Below, one piece after another: positions 46,311 through 58,390 of a stretch of DNA of 64,000 nucleotides (positions are counted from its first letter, which is position 1; every line of letters begins with the position of its first letter). The stretch lies in NCBI RefSeq assembly GCF_963924675.1, contig NC_089232.1:29152842-29216841 (forward strand), read 5' to 3'. Below the pieces are notes generated by a model. It was not told the origin of the DNA, made no database searches, and saw only the letters and a list, made by a program, of their open reading frames with translations. Origin of the DNA: Phocoena phocoena. Lineage: Eukaryota; Chordata; Mammalia; Artiodactyla; Phocoenidae. Position numbers and translations under genes: made by a program.

Positions 46311-47659
46311 CCATATACATTTGACTTTTGATGCTGATATAAGAAATATCCATTTGGAAAAAATTTTACAAATCTTTTATAAAATTAAAGTCAGAAACCC
46401 TGTATACTTTTTTGTCCACCATGCAAAAAAATTTCTCTCCTAGAATTCAATACCATGAAAATGTTTGACTGTTCAGATGAACTCTACTGAAACTAGAAAT
46501 TTAGTGTGTTTCTCTTTGTTTGGCAACTAGGGAGCCAGTAAAGCTGTTTAATTCTCCATTACAGTGATAAATTTACCCAGATTCCCAGTTCATCTTTCTT
46601 TCTCTCCTATTTTTAAATTTTTTAAATCTAACTCTTTTCTATTTGACAAAACTACTAGCCATCCTTCCCCTCTCTCCCGCCAAAAAGAATCTCATCTATG
46701 AGCCAATCATCATGTTGTGATAAATTTGCAAATTTCCCATATTTGCCTTCCAAGGCAGCTGTAGAAAAGGAGATGGGAGTTTACATGAGTAGTTACAGTC
46801 ACAAACTTCAGCCTGCCAAAAAGTGTCTCAGTTTCATAGCAGATCTAAGAGGGAGGACTTTGACATCTGGATGGAGCTGGAAAGGCCAGAGGCACACCAT
46901 CAGGTCAGCACAGTATATTATCCTTGGGAAACCCTGGAAGAAGAGCTAGAGGAAGATTAGGAACTTTTAAAACGCACTAAGCAAACAACAGCATTTGTAT
47001 GATAATGATAGCATCCTCAAGTGTCCTTGTTCTCTCAGACAGTAGCCTCTGCTGAATTTTTTCCCCTGCTACTTCAGGGGAATCCTTCAAAGACTTCTGG
47101 CTTCTCACAGGAGGGGTCATAATTCCCTATCTTGTACACATGGTGGTATCAGTAGTACAACTCCTGGTATCTGCCCATGTCTTGCCTTTCCACTTCATTC
47201 CTGAGACAGGGGTAAGATTGACCAAATAATCACCCCACAGAACAGAATCTGTTTCGTTAATTTTAAAATATTTATCAGACACATTCTCTTCATCATCTTG
47301 ATGACATCTTGATGTTTGCCTTACAGCCCAGAGTCTTACCTTCTGCATTTTTAGGTAGCAGCTTTTGCTACCCTCTTCTAGAAATGTGTGTTTGGTACCA
47401 TGTGGGCCACTTCCCTTTGTAGGTAAATAACTGTTAAGTTGTTCCTATGGGGAACTATGTTGTGGAAACTCAAAAGCCTCAACAAAACAGGTTTTTAGAA
47501 GGTCATATCTTTCAGCTCCCTGCTTTCACAGATTTACAATGGAAAATGATCTCAGAGAAATGTTGTTCAGTCTCTTACCCAGTATTTCAGATCTGTTTAG
47601 CTCCGTCTCCAGGAAGAGGGTATCAACTGCTTCCTAAATTAACCTATTCCAGAACGTCA
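46311..47659. other. No recognised feature
   Basis: About 1.35 kb of mixed DNA, no transposon recognised. ORFs of 73-85 aa show no domain. Confidence 0.5.
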
Positions 47660-47940
47660 AGTCGTCAGTCAGTCAGTCAACTAGTCCTGAGTACCTACTG
47701 CTAGCCACTACAGAATAACAATGAGAGCTACAGGCCCTGCCTTCATGGAACTTACATTCTGGAAAATAAAACAGGCAATATGTGATGAATATGACAAACG
47801 CTATAAAAGCAGAAGTGTAAATTATAGAAGTATAATTTATAATTACCTAGCCTAATCTGCAGGAGTTGGAAATGGCCTTTATGAAAAAGAGACGTCTAAA
47901 CTGAGTCTTCAGAATGAAGGGTGACATAGACTGGTGCTTA
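47660..47940 (-). mobile_element. L2 3' region with (AGTC)n tail
   Basis: cagtcagtcagtcaac then 'tcctgagtacctactgctag', 'gccctgccttcatggaactt', 'acattctggaaaataaaaca' and 'cgctataaaagcagaagtg' follow the antisense L2 tail. The short tetramer run occupies the place of the usual ATTC repeat. Confidence 0.78.
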
Positions 47941-48171
47941 TGAGGAGCTAAAATAATGCAGTATCTTTCGAGCTCAGTGAGATGGATAGATGATGAGTTT
48001 ATAGACAGCATATGGGTCATGGCTTTGTAGACCATGTTAAATTTTTAAAATTTAATAAATTTTATCCAAAAAGCAATAAGCCCTTGATGAGTTTTAAGCA
48101 AGGCATTGATGTAATATGATTTTTAAAAAAAATCACTATAACTACAAATTGGGGAAATAAAGAATAAATGT

Positions 48172-48303
48172 GGGGTGGTGGTGGGATGAATTGGGAGATT
48201 GGGATTGACATATATACACTAATATGTATTAAATAGATAACTAATAAGAACCTGCTGTATAAATAAATAAATAAAATTTTTAAAAAATAAATAAAAGAAC
48301 AAA
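48172..48303 (+). mobile_element. Young L1 3' end, very short
   Basis: 'gagattgggattgacatata', 'aactaataagaacctgctgt' and an (AAAT)n-type tail. TSD agaataaatgt at 48161-48171 versus ggaataaatgt at 48305-48315, one mismatch. Confidence 0.9.
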
Positions 48304-48354
48304 AGGAATAAATGTAAGACACCAATCTGGAGGTTTTTGCAGTAGGTCAAATGT

Positions 48355-48516
48355 GAAAGAAAGCAAGAAAGAAAAAAAAGGAAGGAAGGAAAGAAGGAAA
48401 AAGGAAGGGAAGGGAAGGAGGGAGGGAGGGAGGGAAGGAAGGAAAGGGAGGGGAGGGGAGGGGAGGAGGAAGGAAAGAAAGAAAGAGGGAGGGAGAAAGG
48501 GAGGAAGGAAGGAAAG
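48355..48516. repeat. Polypurine (GGAA/GGGA)n microsatellite
   Basis: About 160 bp of almost pure purine with ggaa, gaaa, ggga and gggag units. Minus-strand ORFs of 101 and 121 aa over it are Pro/Ser/Phe-rich translations of the repeat. Confidence 0.95.
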
Positions 48517-48679
48517 CTTGAACTGCTATAATAGCAATAGAGGTAAAGAAAAGTGGGTGGATTAGAAAGAAGTAGAATTGACAATATTTGGTGAAAGACT
48601 GAGAAGCAGGGAAGAAGAAAGAATCAAGGATGATGTATAGTGTATAAACCATGAGTTCTTAGAAGGCTCTGTTTTCTTT

Positions 48680-48768
48680 GTTAAGATGTGTTTAGTTTTT
48701 GTTGTATCCTTAGTATGTAGCATATATGAGGTATTTGAATAATGTTTGAATGAGTAAATGAACACATG
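48680..48768 (+). mobile_element. L2 3' end
   Basis: 'tttttgttgtatccttagta', 'tgtagcatatatgaggtatt' and tgaataatgtttgaatgagtaaatgaac: the sense L2 tail. Confidence 0.65.
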
Positions 48769-48957
48769 ATCATACATCCAGGATTCTAATTTGAGCAATT
48801 GGATTAAGGGTGATGCTATTTATTTAGATAAGGAACAGAAAAGGAGGAAAATATTTAAGGAGAATGCGAGTTTGATTCCTTGATTATTCATATCTAATTA
48901 TTAAAAAGAGATATGGTAGATATAAAACAGAAATATTTCACCTTTTAAAAAATGAAG

Positions 48958-49161
48958 GGCTTCCCTGGTAGCGCAGTGGTTGAGAGTCCTCCTGCCGATG
49001 CAGGGGACACGGGTTTGTGCCCCGGTCCGGGAAGTTCCCACATGCCGCAGAGCGGCTGGGCCCGTGAGCCGTGGCCGCTGAGCCTGTGCGTCCAGAGCCT
49101 GTGCTCCACAACGGGAGAGGCCACAACAGTGAGAGGCCCACGTACCGCAAAAAAAAAAAAA
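48958..49161 (+). mobile_element. CHR-type SINE
   Basis: Head gggcttccctggtagcgc, body, A-tail of about 18. TSD aaaaatgaagg at 48947-48957 and 49162-49172. Confidence 0.95.
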
Positions 49162-49199
49162 AAAAATGAAGGCCATTTTTTAGAGTTTTATCTTTATAG

Positions 49200-51705
49200 A
49201 AAAATTGGTTAGAAAGTACTGAGTTCCCACGCACCTCCTTCTCTCCTCTCCCTGCCATAGCTTCCTCTATTATTTACATCTTTTGTTAGTATGGTACGTT
49301 TGTTAAAATTGATGGACAAATATGAATACATCATGATTAACCTAGTTTACGTTAGGGTTCTCTTTGTATTGTACGTTCTGTGGGTTTTGACAAATGTATA
49401 ATGACATGTATGCGTCATTATATGTTATACAGAATAGTTTTCCTGCCCTAAAAATCTCCTGTGCTCCACCTGTTTTTTCCTTTCCTCCCTCCATCCGAAC
49501 CACTGGCAACCACTGATTTGTTAACTGTCTCCATAGTTTTGCTTTTTCCAGAATGTAATACAGTTGGATTCATACAGCATGTGGACTTTCCAGATTGGAT
49601 TTCTTCGCTTAGCAATATGCTTTCAAAGTTGCTCCATGTCTTTTTGTGGCTTGATACCCCATTTATTTGTATCATTGAATAATATTCCACTGTGTAGATG
49701 TACCACTGTATGTTTGTCCATTCACCTATTGAAGGACACCTAGGTTGCTTCCGAGTTTTGGCAATTATGAATAAAATTCCTATAAACATTCATGTAGAGG
49801 CTTTTGTATAGACATAAATTTTCAACTCATTTGAGTAAACACCAAGGAGCAAAATTGCTGTATTGTATCCTAAGATTATGTTTAGTTTTGCGAGAAACAA
49901 ACTGTTTTCTAAAGTGGCTATATGATTTAGCATTCGGAGCAGCCATAAATGAGAGTCCTTATTGCTCCACATCTTGTCAGAGTCTTGGATTTTAGCCATT
50001 GTAATAGATGTATAGAAACATACCTTGTTTTATTGTGCTCTGATTTATTGTGCTTCACAAACACTGACCTTTTTGTATTTTGAAAGTTTGTGGCAACCTA
50101 CGATGAGCAGGTCTGTCACTGCCATTTTTCACAGCATTTGTTCATTTCATGTCTCTGTCATATTTTGGTAATTCTAACAATATTTCAAACTTTCGCATTA
50201 TTATTTTTTTTATGGTGATCTGTGATCAGTGATCTTTGATGTTACTACTATAACTTGCTAAAGGTTCAGATGATGGTTAGCATTTTTTAGCAATAGAGTA
50301 CTTTTAAATTAAGGTACATACATTGGGTTTTTTAGACATAATGCTATTGCACACTTAACAGACTACAGTATAGTATAAACATAATTTTTATATGCACTGG
50401 GAAGCCAAAAAATTTTTGTGACTCACTTTATTGTGATATTTGCTTTATTGCAGTAGTCTAGGACCAACCCCACATATCTCCGAAGTATGCCTGTATTGGT
50501 GTCTCATTATTGTTTTAATTTGCAATTCTCTGATGACATATAGCATCATTTTTATGCTAATTTTCCATCTGTTTATCTTCTTTGGTCAGGTGTCTGTTCA
50601 TATCTTTTGTCCATTTCTAAATTAGGTTGATGGTGTTCTTATTGCTGAGTTTTAAGAGCTCTTCATATACTTCTTTTTTCTTTTATTTATTTCTTTTTCA
50701 TATACTTTAGATATAAGTCTTTTATCAGATACGTGTTTTGCAAATATTTACCCCAATATGTGGTTTATATTTTCATTCTCTTAAAAATGTCTTTTGCAGG
50801 GCTGAAGCATTTAATTTTAATGAAGTGCGACTTATCAATCATGCTTTTGCCATTGTATCTAAAGACACTGGCAAACCCAAAGTCACTTAGATTTTCTACT
50901 ATGTTATATCTTCTAGTAATTTTAGAGTTTTGCATTTTACACTTCGGTCTATAATCTATTCAAATTAATTTTTATAGAGGGTGTAAAATTTGTGTCTAGA
51001 TTAATTCTCTTTCATGTGGATATCAAGTTATTCTAGCAACATTTGTTAAGAAGACTAACGTTTCTTTGTTAAATTGTCTTTGCTTCTTTCTCAAAGATCA
51101 GATGACTGTGTTTATGTGGGTTTATTTCTGGGCTCTTTATTTCATTCCATTGATCTATTATACTTGGGTATTCTTTTCTGATACCACACTGTCTTGTTTA
51201 TTATAGTGTTAAAATAAGTTTTGAAGTCAAATAATCTGAATCCTCTGACTTTGTTCTTCTTTACTATTATGTTGGGTATTCTGGGGCTTTTCCATCTTCT
51301 ATACACTTTAGAATCAGTTGGTTGATATCCACAAAATAACTTGCAAGAATTTGACTGGAATTACACTGAATCTATAGATCAACTTGGGAAGAACTGACAA
51401 CTTGGCAATATTGAGTCTTTCTGTCCATGAACACGGAATATCTCTACATTATTTATATCTTCTTTGCTTTCTTTCATCAGAGTTTTATAGTTTTTCTCAT
51501 TCAAATCTTGTACATGTTTTGTTACATTCATATGTACGTATTTCACTTTTGGAGTGCTAATGTAATTGTAAGTGTAATGTATTGTATTTTTAGTCTGAAA
51601 TTTTAATTCATCATTTCTGGTATATTAGGGAAAAAAATTGACTTTTAATTAGCCCTGTACCTACAACCTTGCTATACAATTGCTTATTAGTTCCTATAAT
51701 ACTGA
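49200..51705 (-). mobile_element. Old L1 (MC-like), 3' UTR and ORF2 3' part
   Basis: Left end shows an L1M 3' UTR ('tattatttacatcttttgtt', 'gttctgtgggttttgacaaa', 'ccactggcaaccactgattt'). Antisense ORF2 follows ('ccattcacctattgaaggac', 'atttgactggaattacactg') to about 51705, where the full-length L1 begins. Split by Tigger1 at 50013-50493. Probably the same old element resumes at 59296, with some ORF2 missing at the join. Confidence 0.82.
50013..50493 (-). mobile_element. Tigger1-type DNA transposon (internally deleted)
   Basis: Right end reads ccccacatatctccgaagta then tgcctg, the inverse of the Tigger1 TIR caggcatacctcggagata. Left end is a decayed cataccttgttttattgtgc. Subterminal 'gtgactcactttattgtgat' and 'ttgcacacttaacagactac' match. 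TA on both sides (50011-50012, 50494-50495). No transposase frame: most of the internal region is absent. Inserted in the old L1. Confidence 0.88.
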
Positions 51706-52230
51706 TTTATTATTCCTTTATTCCCAGCTTTATTGAGATATAATTGACGTAAAACATTGTATAAGTTTAAGATGTGTGATATGATGATTTGATGTGCATA
51801 TATATTGTGAAATAATTACCACAAGTTTAGTTAACACACATATCACCTCACATAGTTACTATTTTTTTGTGAGTGTGGTGGGAACACTTAAGATCTACCC
51901 TGTAAGCAACTTTCAAGTATACAATACAATATTGTTTACTATAAGTACCACGCTGTACATTACATATCCAGAATTCTTTCATGCTATAACTGGAAGTTTG
52001 TACCCATGACCAACATCTTCCCGTTTCTCTCACTCTGCAACCCCTGGTAACCACCAATCTACTCTCTGTTTCTATGAGTTAGGCTTTTTTAGATTGCACA
52101 TATAGGTGAGGTCATACATTATTTGTCTTTCTCTGTCTGACTCACTTCACTTAGGAAAAAGCCCTTAAGGTTCATCCATATTGTCACAAGTGGTAGTATT
52201 TCCTTCTTGTTTATGGCTGAATATATTCCA

Positions 52231-52231
52231 T

Positions 52232-52289
<58 letters not shown>
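52231..52289. repeat. (TG)n(TA)n microsatellite inside L1 ORF2
   Basis: TG run then TA run, between atatattccat and ccacattttctttatcc, i.e. at the L1 ORF2 site that normally reads ttgtatatatgtacc. Confidence 0.95.
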
Positions 52290-52291
<2 letters not shown>

Positions 52292-52408
52292 ACATTTTCT
52301 TTATCCAGTCATCAATTGACAGACACTTAGGTTATTTCCATGTCTTGACCATAGGAAATGATGCTGCAATGAACATTGGGATGCAAATATTTTTTCAAGA
52401 TAGTGGTT

Positions 52409-52999
52409 TCATTTCCTGTGGATATATACCCAGAGTGGGGTTACTAGATTGTATGGTAGTTCTATTTTTATTTTTTTGAAGAACCTCCATACTCTTTTCC
52501 ATAGTGACTGGACCAATTTACATTGCCACCAAAAGTACACAAGGGTTCCATTTTCTCCATGTCTTTGCCAGTACTTGTTATCACTTATCTTTTGGATAAT
52601 AGACATTCTAGCAGGTGTGAGATGATATCTCACTGTGGTTTTGATGTGCATTTCCAGATGATTAGTGATGTTGAGCACCTTTTCATGTACCTGTTCTCTG
52701 TTTATAAATCTTCTTTAGAAAAATGTCTATTCAGATCTTTTGCCCATTTTTTAATGAAGTTTTTGTTTGTTTTTGGTTTTGCTATTGAGTTGTATGAGTT
52801 CCTTATGTATGTCAGAAATTAACCCCTTATCATATAGCTGGTATGCAAATATGTTCTCCCATTCCATAGGTTGCCTTTTCATTTTATTGATTGTTTCTGT
52901 GTTGTACAGAAGCTTTTTAATTTGCTGTTGTCCCACTTGTTTATTTTCACTTTTGTTGCTTGTGGTTTTGGTGTCATATCCAAAAGAGCATTGCCACAA
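52409..52999 (-). pseudogene. L1 ORF2 C-terminal remnant (full-length old L1)
   Basis: The minus strand shows decayed ORF2 protein: NSKTKNKQKLH, QPMEWENIFAYQLYDKG, then MHIKTTVRYHLTPARMSII and IKIELPYNLVTPL. It lies C-terminal to the RT domain. At least one frame change separates the segments. Confidence 0.8.
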
Positions 53000-54263
53000 C
53001 CCCTGTCAAGGAGTTTTTTCCCTAGGTCCTTTCTAGTTCTATGGTTTCAGGTCTTACATTTAAGTCTTTAATCAACTCAGGTTAATTTTTGTGAGTGGTG
53101 TAAGGTAGGAGTCCAGTTTCATTCTTCTGCATGTAAATATCCAGTTTACCCAGCACTGGTTATGAAAAGACTTCCCTTTCCTCATTGAGTATTCTTGGCA
53201 CCTTTGTCAAACATTAGTTGACCATATGTGCATGGGTTTATTTCTGGGCTCTTGATTCTGTTCCATTAGTCTATGTATCTGTTTTAATGCCAGTATCATA
53301 CTGTTTTGATTATTGTAGTTCTGTAATATAGCTTTAATCAGGAAGTGTGATACCTCCAGCTTTTTTCTTCATTCTCAAGATGACTTTGGCTATTCAGGTC
53401 TTTTATACTCATGCAGATTTGGGGATTTTTTTTTTTCCTCTGACAAAATGCCATTGGAATTTTGATAGGGATCTCATTGAATCTATAGATGGCTTTGGGT
53501 AGTACAGACATTTTAACAATATTAATTTTTCTGATTAATGAACATGGGTTGGCTTTCCATTTATTTGTGTCTTCTTCAGTTTCTTTTATCAGTGTCTTAT
53601 AGTTTTAATGCTCTTGTAAATGGGATTGTTTTCTTTATATCTTTTTCAGATACTTCGTTGTTCCTTTATAGAAACACGACTTTTGTATGTTGATTTTGTA
53701 TGCTGCAACTTTACTGAATTCATTTTCTTGTTCTAAGTCTTTTAGTGGACTCTAGGATTTTCTATTTTACCAGTGAAACCATCTGGTCCTGGGTTTGTTA
53801 GGAGATCTTGAGTACTGATTCAGTCTCCTTAGTTGTTACTGGTCTGTTCAGATTTTCTATTTTTCATGATTCAGTCTTGATATATTGTTTGTTTCTAGGA
53901 AGTTATCCATTTTTCTATGTTGTCCAATTTAATGGCATATAATTGTACATAGTAGTCCTTATGATCCTTTGTATTTGTGTGGTATCAGTTTTAATGTCTC
54001 CTCTTTCATTTATAATTTTATTTATTTGAATTTGCTTTTTTTCTTCATTAGTCTAGCTAAAGGTTTGTCAGTTTTGGTTATCTTTTCAGAAAACCAACTC
54101 TTAGTTTCATTGATCTTTTCTAGTATTTTCCTATTATTTATTTCACTTATTTCTGCTCTAATCTTTATTATTTTCTTCTTCTGCTAACTTTGAGCTTGTT
54201 TTTTCTTCATTTTCTGTTTCCTTATTATGCCGAGTTAAATTATTTATATGAAATCTTCCTCTT

Positions 54264-54773
54264 TTCTTTTTTTATTTTTTTTAACATCTTTATTGGAGTA
54301 TAATTGCTTTACGATGGTGTGTTAGTTTCTGCTTTATAACAAAGTGAATCAGTTATACATATACATATGTTCCCATATCTCTTCCCTCTTACGTCTCCCT
54401 CCCTCCCACCTTCCCTATCCCACCCCTCTAGGTGGTCACAAAGCACCGAGTTGATCTCCCTGTGCTATGCGGCTGCTTCCCACTAGCTATCTATTTTACG
54501 CTTGGTAGTGTATATATGTCCATGCCACTCTCTCACTTTGTCCCAGCTTACCCTTCCCCCTCCCCATATCCTCAAGTCCATTCTCTAGTAGGTCTGTGTC
54601 TTTATTCCCATCTTACCCCTAGGTTCTTCATGACCTTTTTTTTTTTCTTTTTTCTTAGATTCCATATATATGTGTTAGCATACGGTATTTGTTTTTCTCT
54701 TTCTGACTTACTTCACTCTGTATGACAGACTCTGGGTCCATCCACCTCACTACAAATAACTCAATTTCATTTC
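54264..54773 (-). mobile_element. Young L1 3' end nested in the full-length L1
   Basis: 'tattggagtataattgcttt', 'ctaggtggtcacaaagcacc', 'ttctgacttacttcactctg' and 'tccatccacctcactacaaa': antisense 3' UTR plus the last part of ORF2. On the right the host L1 resumes at aatgtaagcacttatagcta. The TSD is not clear in the T-rich flank. Confidence 0.9.
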
Positions 54774-56396
54774 TTAATGTAAGCACTTATAGCTATAAAC
54801 TTTCCTCTTAGAACTGCTTTTGCTACGTATCATAAATCTTTATATGTTTTTTCCATGATCATTTGTCTCAAGATATTTTCTGATTTCACTTTTGATTTTT
54901 TTCTTTGATCCATTGGTTGTTGAGGAGTGTGTTGTTTAGTTTCCATGTATTTGTGAATTTTCCAACTTTCCTTCTGTTATTGAATTTTAGTTTTACCATT
55001 GTGATTGGAAAAGATACTTGATATAATTTCTGTCTTCTTAAATTTGCTGAGACTTGGCTTATGGCCTAACATATGATCTAATCTGGAGAATGTTCCCTGT
55101 GCACTTGAGAAAAATGTGTACTCTGCTCCTATTGGAAAAATGTTCTGTATATGTCTGTTAGTTTCATTTGGTCTGTAGTGTTCTTCAAATCCACTCTTTC
55201 CTTATGGATTTTCTATCTGGATGATATCCATTGTTGAGAGTAGAGTATTAAAATCCCCTACTCTTATTGTATTGCTGTTTATTTCCCCTTTTAGGTCTGT
55301 TAGTATTTGCTTTATAGTTAGCTGCTCCAGTGTTGGGTGAATAAAATTTACAATTGTTATATCTTATTGATGAATCGACTCCTTTATCATATATAATGAC
55401 CTTATCTGTCACCTGTGACCATTTTTAGCTATAAGCCTATTTGTCTATTTTATCTAAGTACCTCTGGTCTCCTTTGGTTACCTTTTACTTGGGATATCTT
55501 TTTTCATCCCTTCACTTACAGCCCATGTGGGTCTTTCAAGATAAAATGAATGTCTTGTAGGCAGTGTATTGTTGGATCTTGTTTTGTTATTCATACGGCC
55601 ATTCTGTGTCTTTTGATTGGATACTTTAATGCATTTACATTTAAAGTAATTATTAATAGATAAGGACTTACTATTGCCATTTTGTCAGTCGTTTCCCAAC
55701 TGTTTTTGTAGTTCCTTTGCTCCTTTTTTCCTTACTACATTTTTCCTTTGTGATTTGATGACTTTTTGTGGCGGTATACTTTGATTCTTTTATCTTAATT
55801 GCTATGTATATAATGCAGGTTTTTCCTTTGTGGTTATACAAATTATCTTATAGTTATAATGTCCCGATTTAAGCTGATAACAACTTACATTTGATAGCAT
55901 ACAGAAACTCTGTACTTTTACTTCTCCACCCCTTATATTTTAGGTTATTGATGTTAGCATTTACATCTTTTTTATATTATTTATCCAATAACAAATTATT
56001 AGAGTAATAGTTATTTTAGTATTTTTTAAACTAGCGTTAAATGCTATTTACACACCACAATTACAATGTCAGAGAGTCGACTTTGACTGTATATTTACCT
56101 TTATCAGTGAATTTAAACATTTCTAGGTTTTGTTGTTGTTGATTAGAGTCTTTTCATTTTAGCTTGAAGAATTTCCTATTTCTTATAAAGGTGATCTAGT
56201 GGTAATGAACTCCCTTAGCTTTTGTTGTTTGGGAAAGTCTTTATCTCTTCTTCATTTCTGAAAGACAGTTTTGTCAAGGATAGTATTGTTGCTTGACAAT
56301 TTTTTCTTTCGTATTTTGAATACATCATCATACTCTCTCCATGGCTGCCAGATTTCTGCTGAAGGAATCCACTCATAGTCTTTTGGAGTCTCCCTT

Positions 56397-56756
56397 TTTT
56401 TTTTAAATTTATTTATTTATTCATTTATTTTTTTGGCTGCATTGGGTCTTTGTTGCTGCACATGGGCTTTCTCTAGTTGCAGTGAGTGGGGGCTACTCTT
56501 CATTGTGGTGCACAGGTTTCTCACTACTGTGGCTTCTCTTGTTGCAGAGCACGGGCTCTAGGCACGTGGGCTTCAGTAGTTGTGGCACATGGGCTCAGTA
56601 GTTGTGGCTCACAGGTTCTAGAGCGCAGGCTCAGTAGTTGTGGCACACAGGCTTAGTTCCTCCATGGCACGTGGGATCTTCCCAGACCAGGGCTCGAACC
56701 CATGTCCCCTGCATTGACAGGCAGATTCTTAACCACTGCACCACCAGGGAAGTCCC
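56397..56756 (-). mobile_element. Long CHR-type SINE
   Basis: T-rich tail, 'tggctgcattgggtctttgt', repeated gttgtggc(a/t)ca units, head ending ccagggaagtccc. Exact 13-bp TSD tggagtctccctt at 56384-56396 and 56757-56769. Confidence 0.96.
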
Positions 56757-57024
56757 TGGAGTCTCCCTTATATGTGACAAGTTGCTTTTCTCTTGCTGCC
56801 TTCAAATTTCTTTTTTTCTGTCTTAACTTCTGACAATTTAATTATGTGTCTCATTATATCCTTTTTGGGGGATACCTATTTGGGGGTTTTTGGGCCTTAT
56901 GAATCTAGATGCCCATTTCCTTCCCCAAGTTTTGGATGTTTTCCGGCATTATTTTTTTTAAATAGACTTTCTGTCCCTTTCTCTTTCTCCTCTCCCAGGA
57001 TCCCCATAATGCATATATTGTTTG

Positions 57025-57139
57025 GTGGGGTTTTTTTTGGCTGTGCGTGTGGGATCTTAGTTCCCCAACCAGAGATCGAACCTTTTCCCCCTGCTGTGGA
57101 AGCATGGAGTCTTAACCTCTGGACCACCAGAGAAGTCCC
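57025..57139 (-). mobile_element. Short tRNA-head SINE
   Basis: 115 bp: T-rich tail, 'ggctgtgcgtgtgggatctt', 'ccccaaccagagatcgaacc', then the head, ending gagaagtccc. 9-bp TSD tattgtttg at 57016-57024 and 57140-57148. Confidence 0.92.
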
Positions 57140-57835
57140 TATTGTTTGTTTTAATGGTGTTCTGTAAGTCCTGTAGGCCCTCTTTACAATTTTCGGGGTT
57201 TTTTCTTGCTCCTTCGACTATTTAATTTTAAATGATCTGGCTTTGAGTTCACTGATTCTTTCTTCTTGGTCCACACTAGCTTGGTCCAGTGTGCTAGTGA
57301 AGCTCTACTGAATTCTTCAGTTCAGTCATTGCATTCTTCACTGATTTGTTTTGTTTCTTTTTTATGGTTTCTTTTCCTTTGCTGAACTTTTCATTTTGCT
57401 CATACATTGTTTTCCTAATCTTTTAGTTGTCTATCTGTGTGTTCTTATAGTTCACTGAGTTTTTTAGAAGATTATTCTGAATTCTTTGTTAGACAGTTCA
57501 TAGATCGTCATTTCTTTAGGGTCAGTTATTGGAGCTTATTATTTTTCTTTGGTGGTGTCATGTTTACCTGATTCTTGGTGATCCTTGTATCCTTGTGTTG
57601 GTATGCATACATTTGAGGAAGTGGTCTCCTCCTCCATACTTCACGTGTTCACTTTTGCGTGGAAAGGCCTTCACCAATCAGCTCAGCTTGGTGTTCTGGA
57701 CAGGTCATCTGATAGCATTTGTGAGCAGGCTAGGCTTGATTTTGAGGTCTACAGTTGGTTGAAGCCTCTACCTGTGCTCTGTGATTTCAAGGGAGGCGGG
57801 GCACTGCCTGGGATCCATGATTGAGAGGGTCTTCT

Positions 57836-58390
57836 GGCTGTGCTCCACATTCAATCAAAGCCACTATCTGTGCTCACTGGTTGGGAGGAGCTGTGCTCTG
57901 TGGTCAGATGGAGCCAGTAGCTAGCCTTGTAGTTAACTGTGGTTGGACAGGGAAGCAGGCTGTGCTCCCTGGCAGGGCAGCACCACTAGCCGGACACTGT
58001 GATTAGGCAGGCCTGCATTCTGTGCTCTGCAGTCATTCTTGGCCTCAGGCTGTGCTGCCTGTCCAGGTGGTGTCACAGGCTGAACTCAAGAGTTCAGGAA
58101 GGGCCACGGGGAGGGCTTCACAATAGAGCAGTGCTTCAGGCTGTGGTCTGTGATCAGGTGAGGCTGCAGTCTGTGCACTAAAATTGGGCAGAGCTGCTGG
58201 CTGGGTTCCATTATTGGAAGGGCTGTTGACTGTGCTCCACTGTTGGATGAGGTTAAGGCTGCACCCGCTGGTCAGGCAAGGACTCCAGCTATACGTTGCA
58301 GTTGGGTGAGGATAGAGGCTGTGCTCCATGGTCAAGCAGTGTTGCTGTCCGGGTTCTCTGATCAGGTCGAACTGCAGGCTGTGCACGATT
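57836..58390 (-). repeat. Tandem repeats in the L1 5' UTR
   Basis: A ctgtg(c/g)-centred core (plus strand, mostly ggctgtg(c/g)tc) recurs near 57836, 57890, 57958, 58048, 58138, 58231, 58318 and 58378. Spacing is about 90 bp in the middle and 54-68 bp at the edges. The intervals share ggtcaggtg/ggtcaggca blocks. It lies in the GC-rich 5' UTR. The 142-aa ORF over it is a by-product. Confidence 0.75.

Noticed and set aside
48219..48652. 101- and 121-aa ORFs
   Set aside because: Translations of the polypurine microsatellite on the opposite strand, giving Ser/Pro/Phe runs.
56793..57167. 124-aa ORF
   Set aside because: Crosses old L1 and a short tRNA-head SINE; composite of repeats.
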